DNA of 64,000 nt from Streptomyces pactum (GTDB lineage Bacteria; Actinomycetota; Actinomycetes; Streptomycetales; Streptomycetaceae). The translations under genes were made by a program, and so were the position numbers. The notes beneath the pieces are model-generated. The model did not search any database. It worked only from the letters and a program-made list of their open reading frames with translations, and was not told the DNA's origin. The stretch covers positions 1,612,001-1,676,000 of the forward strand of contig NZ_CP019724.1 of NCBI RefSeq assembly GCF_002005225.1, given 5' to 3'. Positions 1 through 9,170 of the stretch are shown here, in pieces; within the stretch, counting starts at the first letter, position 1; each line of letters starts with the position of its first letter.

Positions 1-190
1 GTCCCAGCTCGAGGTACTGCGCAAGATCACCGCGACGATCGCCGTGACCGACGTCGAGGAGACCCATCGTGTCCTGACCTCGCTGGGCGCGGACATCATC
101 GCGGGCCCGGTCCCGACGCCGGCGGGCCGCAACCTGATCGCCCGGCACCCGGACGGCACGATCTACGAGTACGTGGACCGGCGGGCGTAG
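1..190 (+). CDS. VOC/glyoxalase-like protein, C-terminal fragment
   Basis: The window opens inside this gene. The readable frame starts at base 2 and ends at TAG 188-190, giving 62 residues. It contains a strand with TATIAVTDVEETHRVL and ends in RHPDGTIYEYVDRRA. The pattern of a short beta-alpha unit followed by 'hPDG..hEhh' is how many vicinal-oxygen-chelate proteins (glyoxalase, bleomycin-resistance, dioxygenase folds) finish. Many members bind a metal through the Glu of the last strand, here the E of YEY. The substrate cannot be told from the fragment. The gene converges on the DUF5107 gene, 17 bases away. Confidence 0.6.
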   Translation, partial: SQLEVLRKITATIAVTDVEETHRVLTSLGADIIAGPVPTPAGRNLIARHPDGTIYEYVDRRA

Positions 191-207
191 CGGCGGGCCG
201 GGCGGGC

Positions 208-2187
208 TCACCCTCCGTCCGGCCGCATCCGGAAGTCGTGGCGGGCCGGGAGCGGTTCGTCGCCGAGCCGGGCCCACAGCCGGCCGATGCTCTCCGCACC
301 CTCCCGCAGGTCGGCGACCTCGAAGCCCTCGTCGAAGACGGCCCGTGCCGCCTCGCGCCGGCCCTCGGCGGCCAGCAGCTCCGCCTCGGTCAGCCGGAAC
401 CGGCCGCGGGCTCGGGTCGCGGGGCGCAGCCGCTGCCACACGGCACGGGCGTCCGCCGTGCGCCCGACCGCGAGCAGCGCCTCGATCGCCTCGCGGCCGA
501 GCGCGGCGGCGACGGCCGTCCACTGGGCGTCTTCGACGCGGACGTCCGTCTCCTCCCGTTGCTCCCGCAGTCGCTCGCACAGGTCGTCGAAGGCCTCGGT
601 GTACCGGTCGGCGGCCCGCTCGTGGTGTCCGTCCTCCCGGTCGGCGACGGCGAGGCAGCGCAGCAGGGGCCAGCCGGCGGGCGCGGTCTTCAGGCCGCGC
701 TCCCAACTGCGCACCGCCTGGGCCCGGTCGCCGCCGTGCCACTGGGCGACGCCGAGGTGGTACTCGGCGATCGGTGTGGCGGCCGTGGTCTCCAGCATGT
801 CCCGCCAGGGCCGGGCGACCAGGGTGCTCCCGGGCGGTTCGTGGCGCCCCGGTTCGGGCAGCGAACCGGTGCGCAGCAGGTGCAGCCAGGGCCGCTGCTC
901 GTCGCCGAGGGTGTCCTCGGCGAAGGGCGTGCCGGGCAGCTTCCAGCCCGTGCGCAGCACTTCGAGCGCGCCCCATCCCGAGCCGGTGGCGAGGCTCTGA
1001 CCGGGCTCGGCGTCGGCGTACGGCAGCCAGGCCTCGTACGCCGCGTCGACGTCGTCGCGCGGCAGGACCGCCTCCAGCCGGTCCTCGGCGCGGCGCAGTG
1101 CGGCGTGCCACTCGCCCCGGGGCGCCGCGTCGAGCGGCCCGTACGCCTCCAGCCAGGACACCTCGCTCTCCGCCTCCAGCCTGACGTGCTCCAACTGGGT
1201 GCGGGCGAGCCCGGCCTGGATCTCGCAGTAGCCGCCGGTGCCGGGCTCGGTGAGCCACTCCTGCCAGCGCCGCCCGCCGGATCCCGTGCCCCACACGAAC
1301 AGCTTGCGGCCGCGCAGTAGGTCGGTCGACGTCTGCGCCAGCCCGTGCCCGTGCTCGTCGAGGGCGGCGATCCAGCGGCGCCGGCCGTCCGGCACCTCGT
1401 AGAAGTAGTCGGCGGGGTGGGTGCTGTTCAGCGGGTACGTCCGGTCGGTCCCGTCGTACGACGGGACGGGCACCCGCCGCAGCCGCCGTTCGTAGCCGAA
1501 GAGCCATGCCTCGTCGGCCGGGGCGAGGACGCGGCGGTCCTCGGGCACGGCGATGTTGGACCACCAGTAGGTGGGGACCGGGCGCTCGTGCGGATTGCGG
1601 ATCCGGACGCCGACGTGGAGGAAGTCCGAGCCCTCCGGCAGCCACAGGTCCACCTGGAAGGGCAGGTCCCGCAGCCGCTCCCACTCCCAGAGGCGCAGCA
1701 TCTCCCCGCCGTCCGGGGCGGGCACGCGGGCGGCGTGCACGGGTGAGCAGGCAAGGGTGGTGTGACCGGTGGCGCCGATGTTCCATTCGATGCCGCCGGA
1801 GAACCAGGCGCCGTTGAGGGCGAAGTTGGCGGGCTGGAGCACGGGGTTGACGTAGAGCAGCTCGCGGTCGGTCGGCTTGTGGTGGAGGGAGGCGACGCGG
1901 CCGCCGAGGCCGGGCAGGACGGTGGCCCGCAGCCGGTCGTTCTCGATGACGAGGGCGTCGACCTCCCGGGGCTCGCGCTCGCGGTCGTAGCCGTCCCGGA
2001 CCCGCAGCGGCAGCAGGCTGCGCAGTGGCTCGTAGTCGACCTGGCGTGCCATGTCGCGCGGCAGGCCGGCCCGGTCGCGTTCGTCGATGTGGTGGGCCTC
2101 GTCCAGGGGGCGCAGCGGCGGCAGCGGGTTGTCCGGTCCCAGCGGCGCGGCGGGCAGGGTCAGTACCTCACGTCGGATCGTCGTCAC
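208..2187 (-). CDS. DUF5107 domain protein with C-terminal TPR-like helices
   Basis: About 659 residues from a GTG at 2187; an in-frame GTG at 2241 would add 18 residues of poor coding character, so the shorter form is preferred. The N-terminal two-thirds (roughly residues 30-370) is an all-beta region with features of DUF5107/aldose-epimerase-like proteins: VLPGLGGRVASLHHK, a GGIEWNIG segment and many aromatics (WWSN, WLFGYERR). The C-terminal third is helical and repeat-like, as in tetratricopeptide proteins. DUF5107 proteins are thought to act on carbohydrates, but no reaction is established. There is no signal peptide, so it is probably cytoplasmic. It appears monocistronic, between a convergent VOC gene and a GNAT gene. 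Confidence 0.75.
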   Translation of the reverse strand: MTTIRREVLTLPAAPLGPDNPLPPLRPLDEAHHIDERDRAGLPRDMARQVDYEPLRSLLPLRVRDGYDREREPREVDALVIENDRLRATVLPGLGGRVASLHHKPTDRELLYVNPVLQPANFALNGAWFSGGIEWNIGATGHTTLACSPVHAARVPAPDGGEMLRLWEWERLRDLPFQVDLWLPEGSDFLHVGVRIRNPHERPVPTYWWSNIAVPEDRRVLAPADEAWLFGYERRLRRVPVPSYDGTDRTYPLNSTHPADYFYEVPDGRRRWIAALDEHGHGLAQTSTDLLRGRKLFVWGTGSGGRRWQEWLTEPGTGGYCEIQAGLARTQLEHVRLEAESEVSWLEAYGPLDAAPRGEWHAALRRAEDRLEAVLPRDDVDAAYEAWLPYADAEPGQSLATGSGWGALEVLRTGWKLPGTPFAEDTLGDEQRPWLHLLRTGSLPEPGRHEPPGSTLVARPWRDMLETTAATPIAEYHLGVAQWHGGDRAQAVRSWERGLKTAPAGWPLLRCLAVADREDGHHERAADRYTEAFDDLCERLREQREETDVRVEDAQWTAVAAALGREAIEALLAVGRTADARAVWQRLRPATRARGRFRLTEAELLAAEGRREAARAVFDEGFEVADLREGAESIGRLWARLGDEPLPARHDFRMRPDGG

Positions 2188-2460
2188 GGTTCCCCATGGA
2201 AGCCGCTCACCGGTGCCGTGAACAGGGGCGCCGTCGGTCACGTTCGCGCGACGTCGCTCACGTCCGGGTCGCCGGGCGCCCCTTCGGCGGCGTTGCGAGG
2301 CGCTTCTCGACGCGGCACGCCGTGGTGTCGGACGCGGCGGACGGCGAGCGGAGGGCGGGCGCGATCACGGAGGACCGGGCGGCGGAGACGACGCCGCGCG
2401 GGCTCGGCCGCGGGTTTCGCGGCCCGCGGTGGACGGTGCCGGGCCGGGGCACCATGTGGC

Positions 2461-3027
2461 TCAGTCCTGGGTCACGCTCTCGGCGGTGATCGCCCAGCGC
2501 TGGTGGTCGCGCCAGGCCCCGCCGATGTGGAGCATCCTCGGCGAGAAGCCCTCCAGGTGGAAGCCGCAGGCGCGGGCCAGCGCGATCGAGGCGGCGTTGC
2601 CCGGCTGCACGTTGATCTCCAGCCGGTGCAGCCGCATCGGTCCGAACGCGTACCGCACGACGAGGTCCAGCCCTTCGCGCATCAGCCCGCGGCCCGCCGC
2701 GTGCGCGAAGGCGCCGTAGCCGAGCGCGCCGCTGAGGAAGCCGCCCCCGACGATGTTGTTGATGTTGACGAACCCGGCGATGGAGCCGTCCCGCCCGCCG
2801 TCCGCCTCCTTCTCGCACACCAGGAACCCGGCCTTGGTGGGGTCCTCGATCAGCCGGGCCGCGTAGGCGTCGTAGGCCTGGACGCTGTCGGGCGGGAAGA
2901 GCCACGGGCGGTGCAGGTCCTTGCTCTCCCGGGCCCGGGCGGTGAACTCGGCGCCGTCCTCGTAGGTGAAGGGCCGTATGCCCACGCGGGGGGCCTCGGC
3001 GAGGTGGCGGGACGCGTTGTGCGGCAT
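2461..3027 (-). CDS. GNAT N-acetyltransferase, RimJ/RimL type
   Basis: 188 residues from ATG 3027. The opening RIRPF-like strand (VGIRPFTYEDGAEF), the central GFVNINNIV strand, the AGRGLMREGL segment corresponding to the acetyl-CoA pyrophosphate loop, and the final LEINVQPGNAASIALA plus ACGFHLEGF are typical of ribosomal-protein-alanine-acetyltransferase-like GNATs. These transfer acetyl from acetyl-CoA to protein N-termini or small amines; the acceptor here is unknown. The stop is 53 bases upstream of the S66 peptidase stop region, and all genes run leftward, so it may be the last gene of the peptidase block, though the gap to 3081 leaves that open. The 2242-2460 stretch upstream of the next gene shows no gene or clear signal. 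Confidence 0.85.
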   Translation of the reverse strand: MPHNASRHLAEAPRVGIRPFTYEDGAEFTARARESKDLHRPWLFPPDSVQAYDAYAARLIEDPTKAGFLVCEKEADGGRDGSIAGFVNINNIVGGGFLSGALGYGAFAHAAGRGLMREGLDLVVRYAFGPMRLHRLEINVQPGNAASIALARACGFHLEGFSPRMLHIGGAWRDHQRWAITAESVTQD

Positions 3028-3080
3028 TTCGCCAGCCTACGACGCGGTGCCGCCGCGCGCGGGGCCGGTCGGCGCGGTGA

Positions 3081-4004
3081 TCAGCCGAGCGCCGGCCCGT
3101 CCAGCGTCAAGGTGCCCGCGTCCGCGTCCAGTTCCGCCGCCGCGCCGAACGGGACGGTCAGCGCCCCCTCGCAGTGGCCGAAGCCGAAGTCCTCGGCGAC
3201 CGGCACGCCGAGGCCGCCGAGCCGGTCGGCCAGCATCGGTCGCAACCGCTCGTAGGGCTCGCACTCCTGCCACGACCCGAGGAGCACCCCGCCGACCCCG
3301 TCGAGCCAGCCGGCCCGCAGGAGCTGGGTGAGGTAGCGGTCCAGCCGGTACGTCTCCTCCCCCACGTCCTCGAGGCACAGCAGCCCGCCGCGCGCGGAGG
3401 GACGGGCGTGCGGGGTGCCGAGTTCGGCGGCGAGCAGGGCGAGGCAGCCGCCGAGGGTGACGCCGCGCGCCCGGCCGGGGACCATGGGTGCGCCGCCGGA
3501 GGCGATCACGCGGACCGTCTCCGGGGCGAACAGGGTGGCCTTCAGGTGCTCCTGCGCCCGCGCGTTCTTGGTGAAGTCGATCCCGGCGGCCATGGGCCCG
3601 TGCAGCGTGACCAGGCCCAGACGGGTGGCGAAGGCCTCGTGCAGCGCGGTGATGTCGCTGAAGCCGACGAACACCTTGGGTCCGGCCGCACGCATCGCCT
3701 CCCAGTCGAGCAGGTCGGCCATGCGCTGGACGCCGTAGCCGCCGCGGGCGCACAGCACGGCGTCCACGGCCGGGTCGCACCAGGCGGCCTGGAGGTCGGC
3801 GGCCCGGTCGGCGTCGGTACCCGCGAGGTAGTCGAAGGTGCCGTGCCGGTCCAGGACGTGCGGTGCCACGACCGGGTCCAGGTCCCAGCCGCGCAGCACG
3901 TCCAGACCCGCCTGCAGCCGCTCCTCGGGCACGGGACCGCTGGGTGCGACGACGGCCACCCGGGCGCCCGCGGCCAGCCGGGACGGCCTGACCAGGTCCC
4001 TCAT
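3081..4004 (-). CDS. LD-carboxypeptidase, peptidase family S66
   Basis: 307 residues from ATG 4004, which overlaps the stop of the upstream S9 peptidase by four bases (ATGA), implying coupled translation. Family S66 enzymes (LdcA, MccF) cut the bond between an L- and a D-residue, classically releasing D-Ala from murein tetrapeptide in the cytoplasm. The Ser-Glu-His set is visible: Ser116 in VGFSDIT, Glu212 in CLEDVGEETYRLDR, His277 in FGHCEGALT. The ARGGYGVQRMADLLD segment is also typical. No signal peptide, so intracellular. Its place with M55, M20 and S9 peptidases suggests peptide recycling, and resembles ykfA beside dppA in Bacillus subtilis. Microcin-C-type immunity (MccF) is the alternative role. 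Confidence 0.88.
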   Translation of the reverse strand: MRDLVRPSRLAAGARVAVVAPSGPVPEERLQAGLDVLRGWDLDPVVAPHVLDRHGTFDYLAGTDADRAADLQAAWCDPAVDAVLCARGGYGVQRMADLLDWEAMRAAGPKVFVGFSDITALHEAFATRLGLVTLHGPMAAGIDFTKNARAQEHLKATLFAPETVRVIASGGAPMVPGRARGVTLGGCLALLAAELGTPHARPSARGGLLCLEDVGEETYRLDRYLTQLLRAGWLDGVGGVLLGSWQECEPYERLRPMLADRLGGLGVPVAEDFGFGHCEGALTVPFGAAAELDADAGTLTLDGPALG

Positions 4005-5968
4005 CGGGTCAGCTCCAGGGCGGGGATGCCGCGCGAGTCGAGGCCGAAGACCTGGGAGTAGAGGGAGAGCTCCGCCTCCAGGGCGCGCACCATCGTCTCG
4101 GCCCGGCGGAATCCGTGCCCCTCGCCCTCGAAGGTGAGGTACGCGTGCGGCACCCCGCGGCCGGCCATGCGGGCGAGGAACCGCTCGCACTGCACGGGCG
4201 GGCAGATCACGTCGTCGAGCCCCTGGAGCAGCAGGAAGGGCGCGGTGACCCGGTCGGCGTGCTCGGCGGGCGACCGCTCGGCGTACCGGGCGGGCACCTC
4301 GGCGTACGGGCCGACGAGGCTCTCCAGGTACCGCGACTCGAAGTCGTGGGTCTCCCCCGTGCCCCAGCCCGTCAGGTCGAGGATCGGATAGCTGACCGTG
4401 CCGCAGGCGTAGACGTCGGTCGTGGCCAGCGAGGCGGCGGCCGTCCAGCCGCCCGCGCTGCCGCCGCGCACGGCGAGCCGCTCCCGGTCGGCGGTGCCCT
4501 CGTCGGCGAGGGCGAGGGCGACGGCGGCGCAGTCCTCGACGTCGACGACCCCCCACTGCTCGCGCAGCCGGTTGCGGTACTCCCGGCCGTGGCCGGTGGA
4601 GCCGCCGTAGTTGACCTCCGCGACGCCGATGCCGCGCGAGGTGAAGTAGGCGATCTCCAGGTCCAGCACGAGGGGCGACCGGGTGGTGGGGCCGCCGTGT
4701 GCCCAGATCACGTAGGGCGGCAGCTCGCCGTCCGGTGCGGCACAGCCGGGGTGGTGCGGCGGATACAGGTGTGCGTGGATGTCCCGCCCGGCGGGGCCGG
4801 TGAAGGTGCGGATCCGCGGTTCGGGGTAGTACGCCGGGTCCACCGCGTCGTCGTGCGGGGCGCCGATCACCCGGGCCCGGCCGGTACGGGCGTCCAGTTC
4901 CACCACCTCGTGAGAGGTGCGCGGACTCGCGCCGACGGCCACCACGCGCTCGCCGTGCGCGGCGAGGGTGGCCGCGAACTCTGTCCAGGGACCCGCGGCG
5001 TCCACGACCTCGCCGCTCTCGGGGTCGAGGATGCCGAGGGCGGTGGCGCCACGGCCGTGCACTACGGCGATCAGGCCGCTGTCCAGCGGTGCGAACCAGC
5101 GCCGGCCGAGCTTCCACAGCGGTCCGCCGAACTCCTCCTCACGGGCGCACAACGGCTGCCCGTCGCGGTAGAGGTTCCACCAGCCGGTGCGGTCGGAGGA
5201 GTACAGCAGGGCGCCGTCGGGGGCCCAGTCCACCTGGGCGACGGACTCCTCGGGCCCGCCGGCGACGGTCCGGGCGTCCCGGAACGTGCCCTCGGGGCCG
5301 ATCTCGGCGACGATCAGCTCGGTGCCGTCCCAGGGCATGCGCGGGTGGTCCCAGGCGAGCCAGGCGGCACGCCGCCCGTCGGGCGAGACGCGGGGCCCGG
5401 TGACGAAGCGGTGCCGGTCCCCGGTGAGCTCACGGACGGCGTCCCGGTCGCCGGCCGCCGAGCCGTCCAGCGGCACCGCCGCCGGCACCCGGCGCACGTC
5501 GCCGGGCCCGTCGCCGGTGAACTCCTCCAGGACGCACCACACCTCGCCGCGCTCGGGCCGCAGGTGCGGCTCGGCCCAGCGCAGCCCGCCGCCCACCGGG
5601 GAGACGGGCGTCAGCGGACGCGGCTCGCCGCCGCCCGGCTCGTGGGCGTACAGCCGCTGGTCGGCGAAGTTCACGAAGACCAGCAACGGCCCGGTGCCGG
5701 TCATCAGGGCGGTCCAGGGCCGGCCGCCGTATTCGATGACACGGCTGCGGACGTTCCACGGCGCGGGCAGCACCGGCTCCTCGGTGCCGTCGGGACGCCG
5801 CCGCAGCAGAGTGCGCCGCCCGCCCTCCGTGGGCCGGGGCGCGGTCCACCACACCTCGTCGCCGACGAAGCCCACGTCCTCGGGGCGCCCGTCGTGCTCG
5901 GCGGCGAGGGCCGCGTCGATGGGCGAGGGCCACGATCCGTACGGCAGAGTCCGCACTGACTCCCCCAC
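4001..5968 (-). CDS. S9 family serine peptidase (dipeptidyl/acylaminoacyl peptidase type)
   Basis: 655 residues. The N-terminal 390 or so form a beta-propeller-like region (PDGRRAAWLAWDHP, WAPDGALLYSSDRTGWWNLY); the rest is an alpha/beta-hydrolase. Catalytic residues are readable: Ser504 in RGGSAGGWTA, Asp586 in LQGLDDVICP and His618 in EGEGHGF. The oxyanion region has WAHGGPT. S9C-type enzymes remove dipeptides or acylated residues from short peptides in the cytosol. No signal sequence. The ATG start codon at 5968 sits behind GGAGGAGACGTG on the coding strand. The gene overlaps the S66 gene by four bases and follows the M20 gene by 43 bases, forming one leftward block. Confidence 0.92.
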   Translation of the reverse strand: MGESVRTLPYGSWPSPIDAALAAEHDGRPEDVGFVGDEVWWTAPRPTEGGRRTLLRRRPDGTEEPVLPAPWNVRSRVIEYGGRPWTALMTGTGPLLVFVNFADQRLYAHEPGGGEPRPLTPVSPVGGGLRWAEPHLRPERGEVWCVLEEFTGDGPGDVRRVPAAVPLDGSAAGDRDAVRELTGDRHRFVTGPRVSPDGRRAAWLAWDHPRMPWDGTELIVAEIGPEGTFRDARTVAGGPEESVAQVDWAPDGALLYSSDRTGWWNLYRDGQPLCAREEEFGGPLWKLGRRWFAPLDSGLIAVVHGRGATALGILDPESGEVVDAAGPWTEFAATLAAHGERVVAVGASPRTSHEVVELDARTGRARVIGAPHDDAVDPAYYPEPRIRTFTGPAGRDIHAHLYPPHHPGCAAPDGELPPYVIWAHGGPTTRSPLVLDLEIAYFTSRGIGVAEVNYGGSTGHGREYRNRLREQWGVVDVEDCAAVALALADEGTADRERLAVRGGSAGGWTAAASLATTDVYACGTVSYPILDLTGWGTGETHDFESRYLESLVGPYAEVPARYAERSPAEHADRVTAPFLLLQGLDDVICPPVQCERFLARMAGRGVPHAYLTFEGEGHGFRRAETMVRALEAELSLYSQVFGLDSRGIPALELTR

Positions 5969-6011
5969 GTCTCCTCCAGTTCCTTGTCGGGCGGACCCCA
6001 GGGGGTGTCCG

Positions 6012-7334
6012 TCAGGCCGTGCGCAGAAAGCGGTCGAGGACGCGGACGCCGAAGTGCAGCGCCTCGACGGGGACGCGTTCGTCGACGCCGTGGAAGAGGG
6101 CCTGGTAGTCGAAGCCCTCGGGCAGCTTCAGCGGCGCGAATCCGTACCCGGTGATGCCGAGCCGCGAGAACTGCTTGGCGTCCGTGCCACCGGACATGCA
6201 GTACGGCACCACGTGCCCCTCCGGGGCGAACTCCTCGACGGCGGCGCGCATCCGGGCATACGTCGGCGAGTCCACGGGCGCCTGGAGGGCGACCTCGCGG
6301 TGGGCGAACTCCCAGTCCACGTCTGGCCCGGTGAGCCGGTCGAGAGTGCTGCGGAACTCGTCCTCGCAGCCGTGCAGGAACCGCCCGTCGACGTGGGCGA
6401 CGGCCTCGCCGGGGATGACGTTGACCTTGTAGCCGGCGTCCAGCATGGTCGGGTTGCTGCTGTTGCGGACGGTTGACTCGACCAGCGCCGCGGCGGGTCC
6501 GAGCTTGTCCAGGAGCGCGTCGACGTCCCGGAGGTCGGTCTCGATGCCGTAGACGGCGGCGAGTTCGGTCAGGGCGGCGCGCACGGTCGGGGTCAGGCGC
6601 AGCGGCCACTCGTGGTGGCCGATGCGGGTGATCGCCGACGCGAGCCGGCTGACCGCGTTCTCCCGGTTCACCTTGGAACCGTGGCCGGCCCGCCCCCGCG
6701 CGGTGAGCTTGAGCCAGCCCGTGCCGCGCTCACCGGCGGCGATCGGGTAGAACTGCCGGCCGGCACCGTCGTGGAAGGTGAACGCCCCCGACTCGCTGAC
6801 GCCCTCCGTGCAGCCCTCGAACAGCGCGGCGTGCCGGTCGGCGAGGAATCCGGAACCGTCCTCCGCGCTGGCCTCCTCGTCCGCGGTGAACGCGATCACG
6901 AGGTCGCGCCGGGGCCGTACCCCCTGCCGGGCCCAGTCGCGCACGACGGCGAGGATCATCGCGTCCATGTTCTTCATGTCGACGGCGCCGCGCCCCCAGA
7001 CGACACCGTCGCGGATCTCGCCGGAGAACGGGTGCACGCTCCAGTCGGCGGCCTCGGCGGGCACGACGTCCAGATGACCGTGCACGAGCAACGCACCGGC
7101 CGACGGGTCGGTGCCCTCGATACGGGCCACGACGTTGGTCCGGCCCGCGGTCCGCTCCAGCAGCGTGGGCTCGATCCCGGCCTCGGCGAGCCGCGCGGCG
7201 GCGTATTCGGCGGCCGGACGCTCGCGGCAGTCGCCGCCACCCCGATTCGTCGTGTCGATCCGGATCAGCTCGGAGGTGAACCGGACGACCTCGTCCAGCG
7301 CCTGCGCGTCCGGGTGCTGCGCCCGCTCAGCCAT
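6012..7334 (-). CDS. M20 family metallopeptidase
   Basis: 440 residues from ATG 7334, chosen because the protein then begins MAERAQHPDAQALDEVVRFT as M20 enzymes do; the open frame extends upstream only into the M55 gene. M20 peptidases/deacylases are two-zinc enzymes for di- or tripeptides and acyl-amino acids. The metal motif HGHLDVVPA (His, Asp), the bridging GRGAVDMKN Asp, TADEEASAEDGSG (catalytic and metal Glu) and the late His near FHGVDERVP are all present. The dimerisation domain lies around GRAGHGSKVNRENAV. It overlaps the upstream M55 gene by eight bases, so the two are co-translated. Confidence 0.92.
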   Translation of the reverse strand: MAERAQHPDAQALDEVVRFTSELIRIDTTNRGGGDCRERPAAEYAAARLAEAGIEPTLLERTAGRTNVVARIEGTDPSAGALLVHGHLDVVPAEAADWSVHPFSGEIRDGVVWGRGAVDMKNMDAMILAVVRDWARQGVRPRRDLVIAFTADEEASAEDGSGFLADRHAALFEGCTEGVSESGAFTFHDGAGRQFYPIAAGERGTGWLKLTARGRAGHGSKVNRENAVSRLASAITRIGHHEWPLRLTPTVRAALTELAAVYGIETDLRDVDALLDKLGPAAALVESTVRNSSNPTMLDAGYKVNVIPGEAVAHVDGRFLHGCEDEFRSTLDRLTGPDVDWEFAHREVALQAPVDSPTYARMRAAVEEFAPEGHVVPYCMSGGTDAKQFSRLGITGYGFAPLKLPEGFDYQALFHGVDERVPVEALHFGVRVLDRFLRTA

Positions 7335-8160
7335 ACTGCTCCTCCACCGCGGCCGAGGCGATCGTGGTGACCGCCTTGAACGTACGGATCGCCTCGAACA
7401 TGGTGTCGTGGGTGTACGCCACCTTCCGCTCCCCGACGCGGGCCACACCCGGCACGACCGTCGAGGCCGCCGCCAGGTGCTCGGCGTCGAACTCCACGGC
7501 GACGGTGAACGGCCCGCCGTCCACCGGCTCGTACCGCACCGCGAGCGCCGCCGCCTCCTTGGCCGCCGCCCGGATGTCGGCGGCGGTCCTGGCCGGCGTC
7601 CGGCACACGGCCGCGTACCGCGACACATGGTCCTTGACCGCGACCTTCGGCGCCTCGGGCGCGTACCCGAGCGCGTCCTCGCAGGCCACGTCGTCCCCGG
7701 TGACCAGTACCACGGGCACCCCGTACTCGGCGACGACGTGCGCGTTGAGCAGACCCTCACTGGCCCGTACGTCGTTCAGCCACACGCCGGTGATCTGGTT
7801 GGCGAGGTAGGTGTGCGCGAGGACGCCTTCCATGCCGGCGCCCGCGTGGTACCCGATGAACGCGATACCGTCCACGTCCCCGTGCTGGACGCCCTCCACC
7901 ATGGACAGCGCCTTGTGCCGGCCGGTGAGCATCTGCGTACGCTCGTCGAGCCGCTCCAGGAGCAGGTTGCGCATGCTCCAGTGGGCCTCGTTGACGAGCA
8001 CCTCGTCGACGCCGCCGTCGAGGAAACCCAGCACGGCGGCGTTCACGTCCGAGGTGAACATCGACCGGCACCGCTCCCACTGCGGCGTCCCCGGCAGCAC
8101 GTCGGCCGGCCAGGTGACACCGGTGGCGCCTTCCATGTCGGCGCTGATGAGGATCTTCAT
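7327..8160 (-). CDS. M55 family D-aminopeptidase (DppA-like)
   Basis: 277 residues from ATG 8160. M55 enzymes such as B. subtilis DppA are zinc D-aminopeptidases that release N-terminal D-Ala and D-Gly-type residues from short peptides. The metal set matches: Asp8 and Glu10 in ISADMEG, His60 in VNEAHWSMRN, His105 in IGYHAGAG and Glu135 in RASEGLLNA. Length is near the 274 residues of DppA. It is the first gene of the leftward run M55-M20-S9-S66, with an eight-base overlap into M20. Together these could take D-containing peptides (wall turnover, or antibiotics) to free amino acids. No transporter gene is adjacent. Confidence 0.9.
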   Translation of the reverse strand: MKILISADMEGATGVTWPADVLPGTPQWERCRSMFTSDVNAAVLGFLDGGVDEVLVNEAHWSMRNLLLERLDERTQMLTGRHKALSMVEGVQHGDVDGIAFIGYHAGAGMEGVLAHTYLANQITGVWLNDVRASEGLLNAHVVAEYGVPVVLVTGDDVACEDALGYAPEAPKVAVKDHVSRYAAVCRTPARTAADIRAAAKEAAALAVRYEPVDGGPFTVAVEFDAEHLAAASTVVPGVARVGERKVAYTHDTMFEAIRTFKAVTTIASAAVEEQYG

Positions 8161-8259
8161 GCTGCGCCACGTTACGCGGTCGCGTCGAATGCCAGCCAGG
8201 CCTGTGGAAAACTCTCACCGGCCCAGACCAATGGCTGGTCGGACGCCTCGGACCGCCGT

Positions 8260-8985
8260 TCACCCGTCCTTTCCCGCCACCACCCACGCCGACGGCAGCT
8301 CGATGCGTGTGCCGTCCGGCGTGTACTCCGTGGTTATCAGCGGGAGTTCGCCGCTCGCCAGGACGGTGAGGCCGGCCGCGCGGAGGTACTCGGGCACCGC
8401 CTCGTCGGGGACCGCGCCGGGGGTCAGGCCGTGCCGGAGGACGGGGGCGAGCTTGGCCGGCGGCCCGTCGGGTCCCTGGGCCAGGCCCGTCAGCACGGTC
8501 CCGGCGGACTGGGAGGGCTCCACCAGGAAGGCCCGGCCGCGGCCGCCGACGAGTGCGGCGAGGGCGTCGGCCAGCGGCTGGCGGTCGTCGGGCGCGCACT
8601 GGTGCAGGACGCCCCGCACATAGACGTTGGCGTCGCCCAGCTCCGCGTGCAGCGTCTCCGCCTCGGCCTTGTCGGCGGCGTCCAACTGCCGGTACACCGC
8701 CTGTCCGGCGGGGTCGGCGTGGCGGGCGTGACCGAGGGCGGCGGCGGAGAGGTCGACGCCGACGACGTGCGGGAAGCGGTCGGCGAGGTAGCGGGTCTGG
8801 GTGCCGTTGCCGCAGCCGACGTCGATCATCGGCAGTCCGGGGTCGGTCAGGTGCGGCTCGAAGTGGGCCAGGTGCCGGCCGGCGGTCAGTATCGGCTCCG
8901 CGTCCCAGAACACCGCGCCCTGCCCCTCGGGTGCCTCGCTCCAGAAGCCCTCCCAGGCGTCCCGGTACCGACTCGTCACGCTCAT
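8260..8985 (-). CDS. class I SAM-dependent methyltransferase
   Basis: 241 residues from ATG 8985, which has GGGGAG eight bases upstream; the frame extends to 9108 but that part is not protein-like. The Rossmann SAM-binding loop is clear: MIDVGCGNGTQTRYLADRF, then VVGVDLSAAALGHAR for the acidic residue that contacts the ribose hydroxyls. A variable C-terminal lid with LVEPSQSAG and PEYLRAAGL follows. Substrate unknown. It lies between the peptidase block and the phosphatase gene with about 100 and 185 non-coding bases on either side, so probably has its own promoter. Confidence 0.87.
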   Translation of the reverse strand: MSVTSRYRDAWEGFWSEAPEGQGAVFWDAEPILTAGRHLAHFEPHLTDPGLPMIDVGCGNGTQTRYLADRFPHVVGVDLSAAALGHARHADPAGQAVYRQLDAADKAEAETLHAELGDANVYVRGVLHQCAPDDRQPLADALAALVGGRGRAFLVEPSQSAGTVLTGLAQGPDGPPAKLAPVLRHGLTPGAVPDEAVPEYLRAAGLTVLASGELPLITTEYTPDGTRIELPSAWVVAGKDG

Positions 8986-9170
8986 GCCCGTCTCCCCAGG
9001 TGCGACGACGTAGGTCCCGCCGAAGATGACGGGCCCGTACGGTGTACCGCGCCCGGCGCACGGCCACAAGCGCCCGGCGCATCCCTTCACCGGACGTGCC
9101 AACGACACGCGCCCCGGCGACGTGGGACGGCTCAGCGAGACCCGGGACGCTCAGCGGGACGTGGGGCGGC

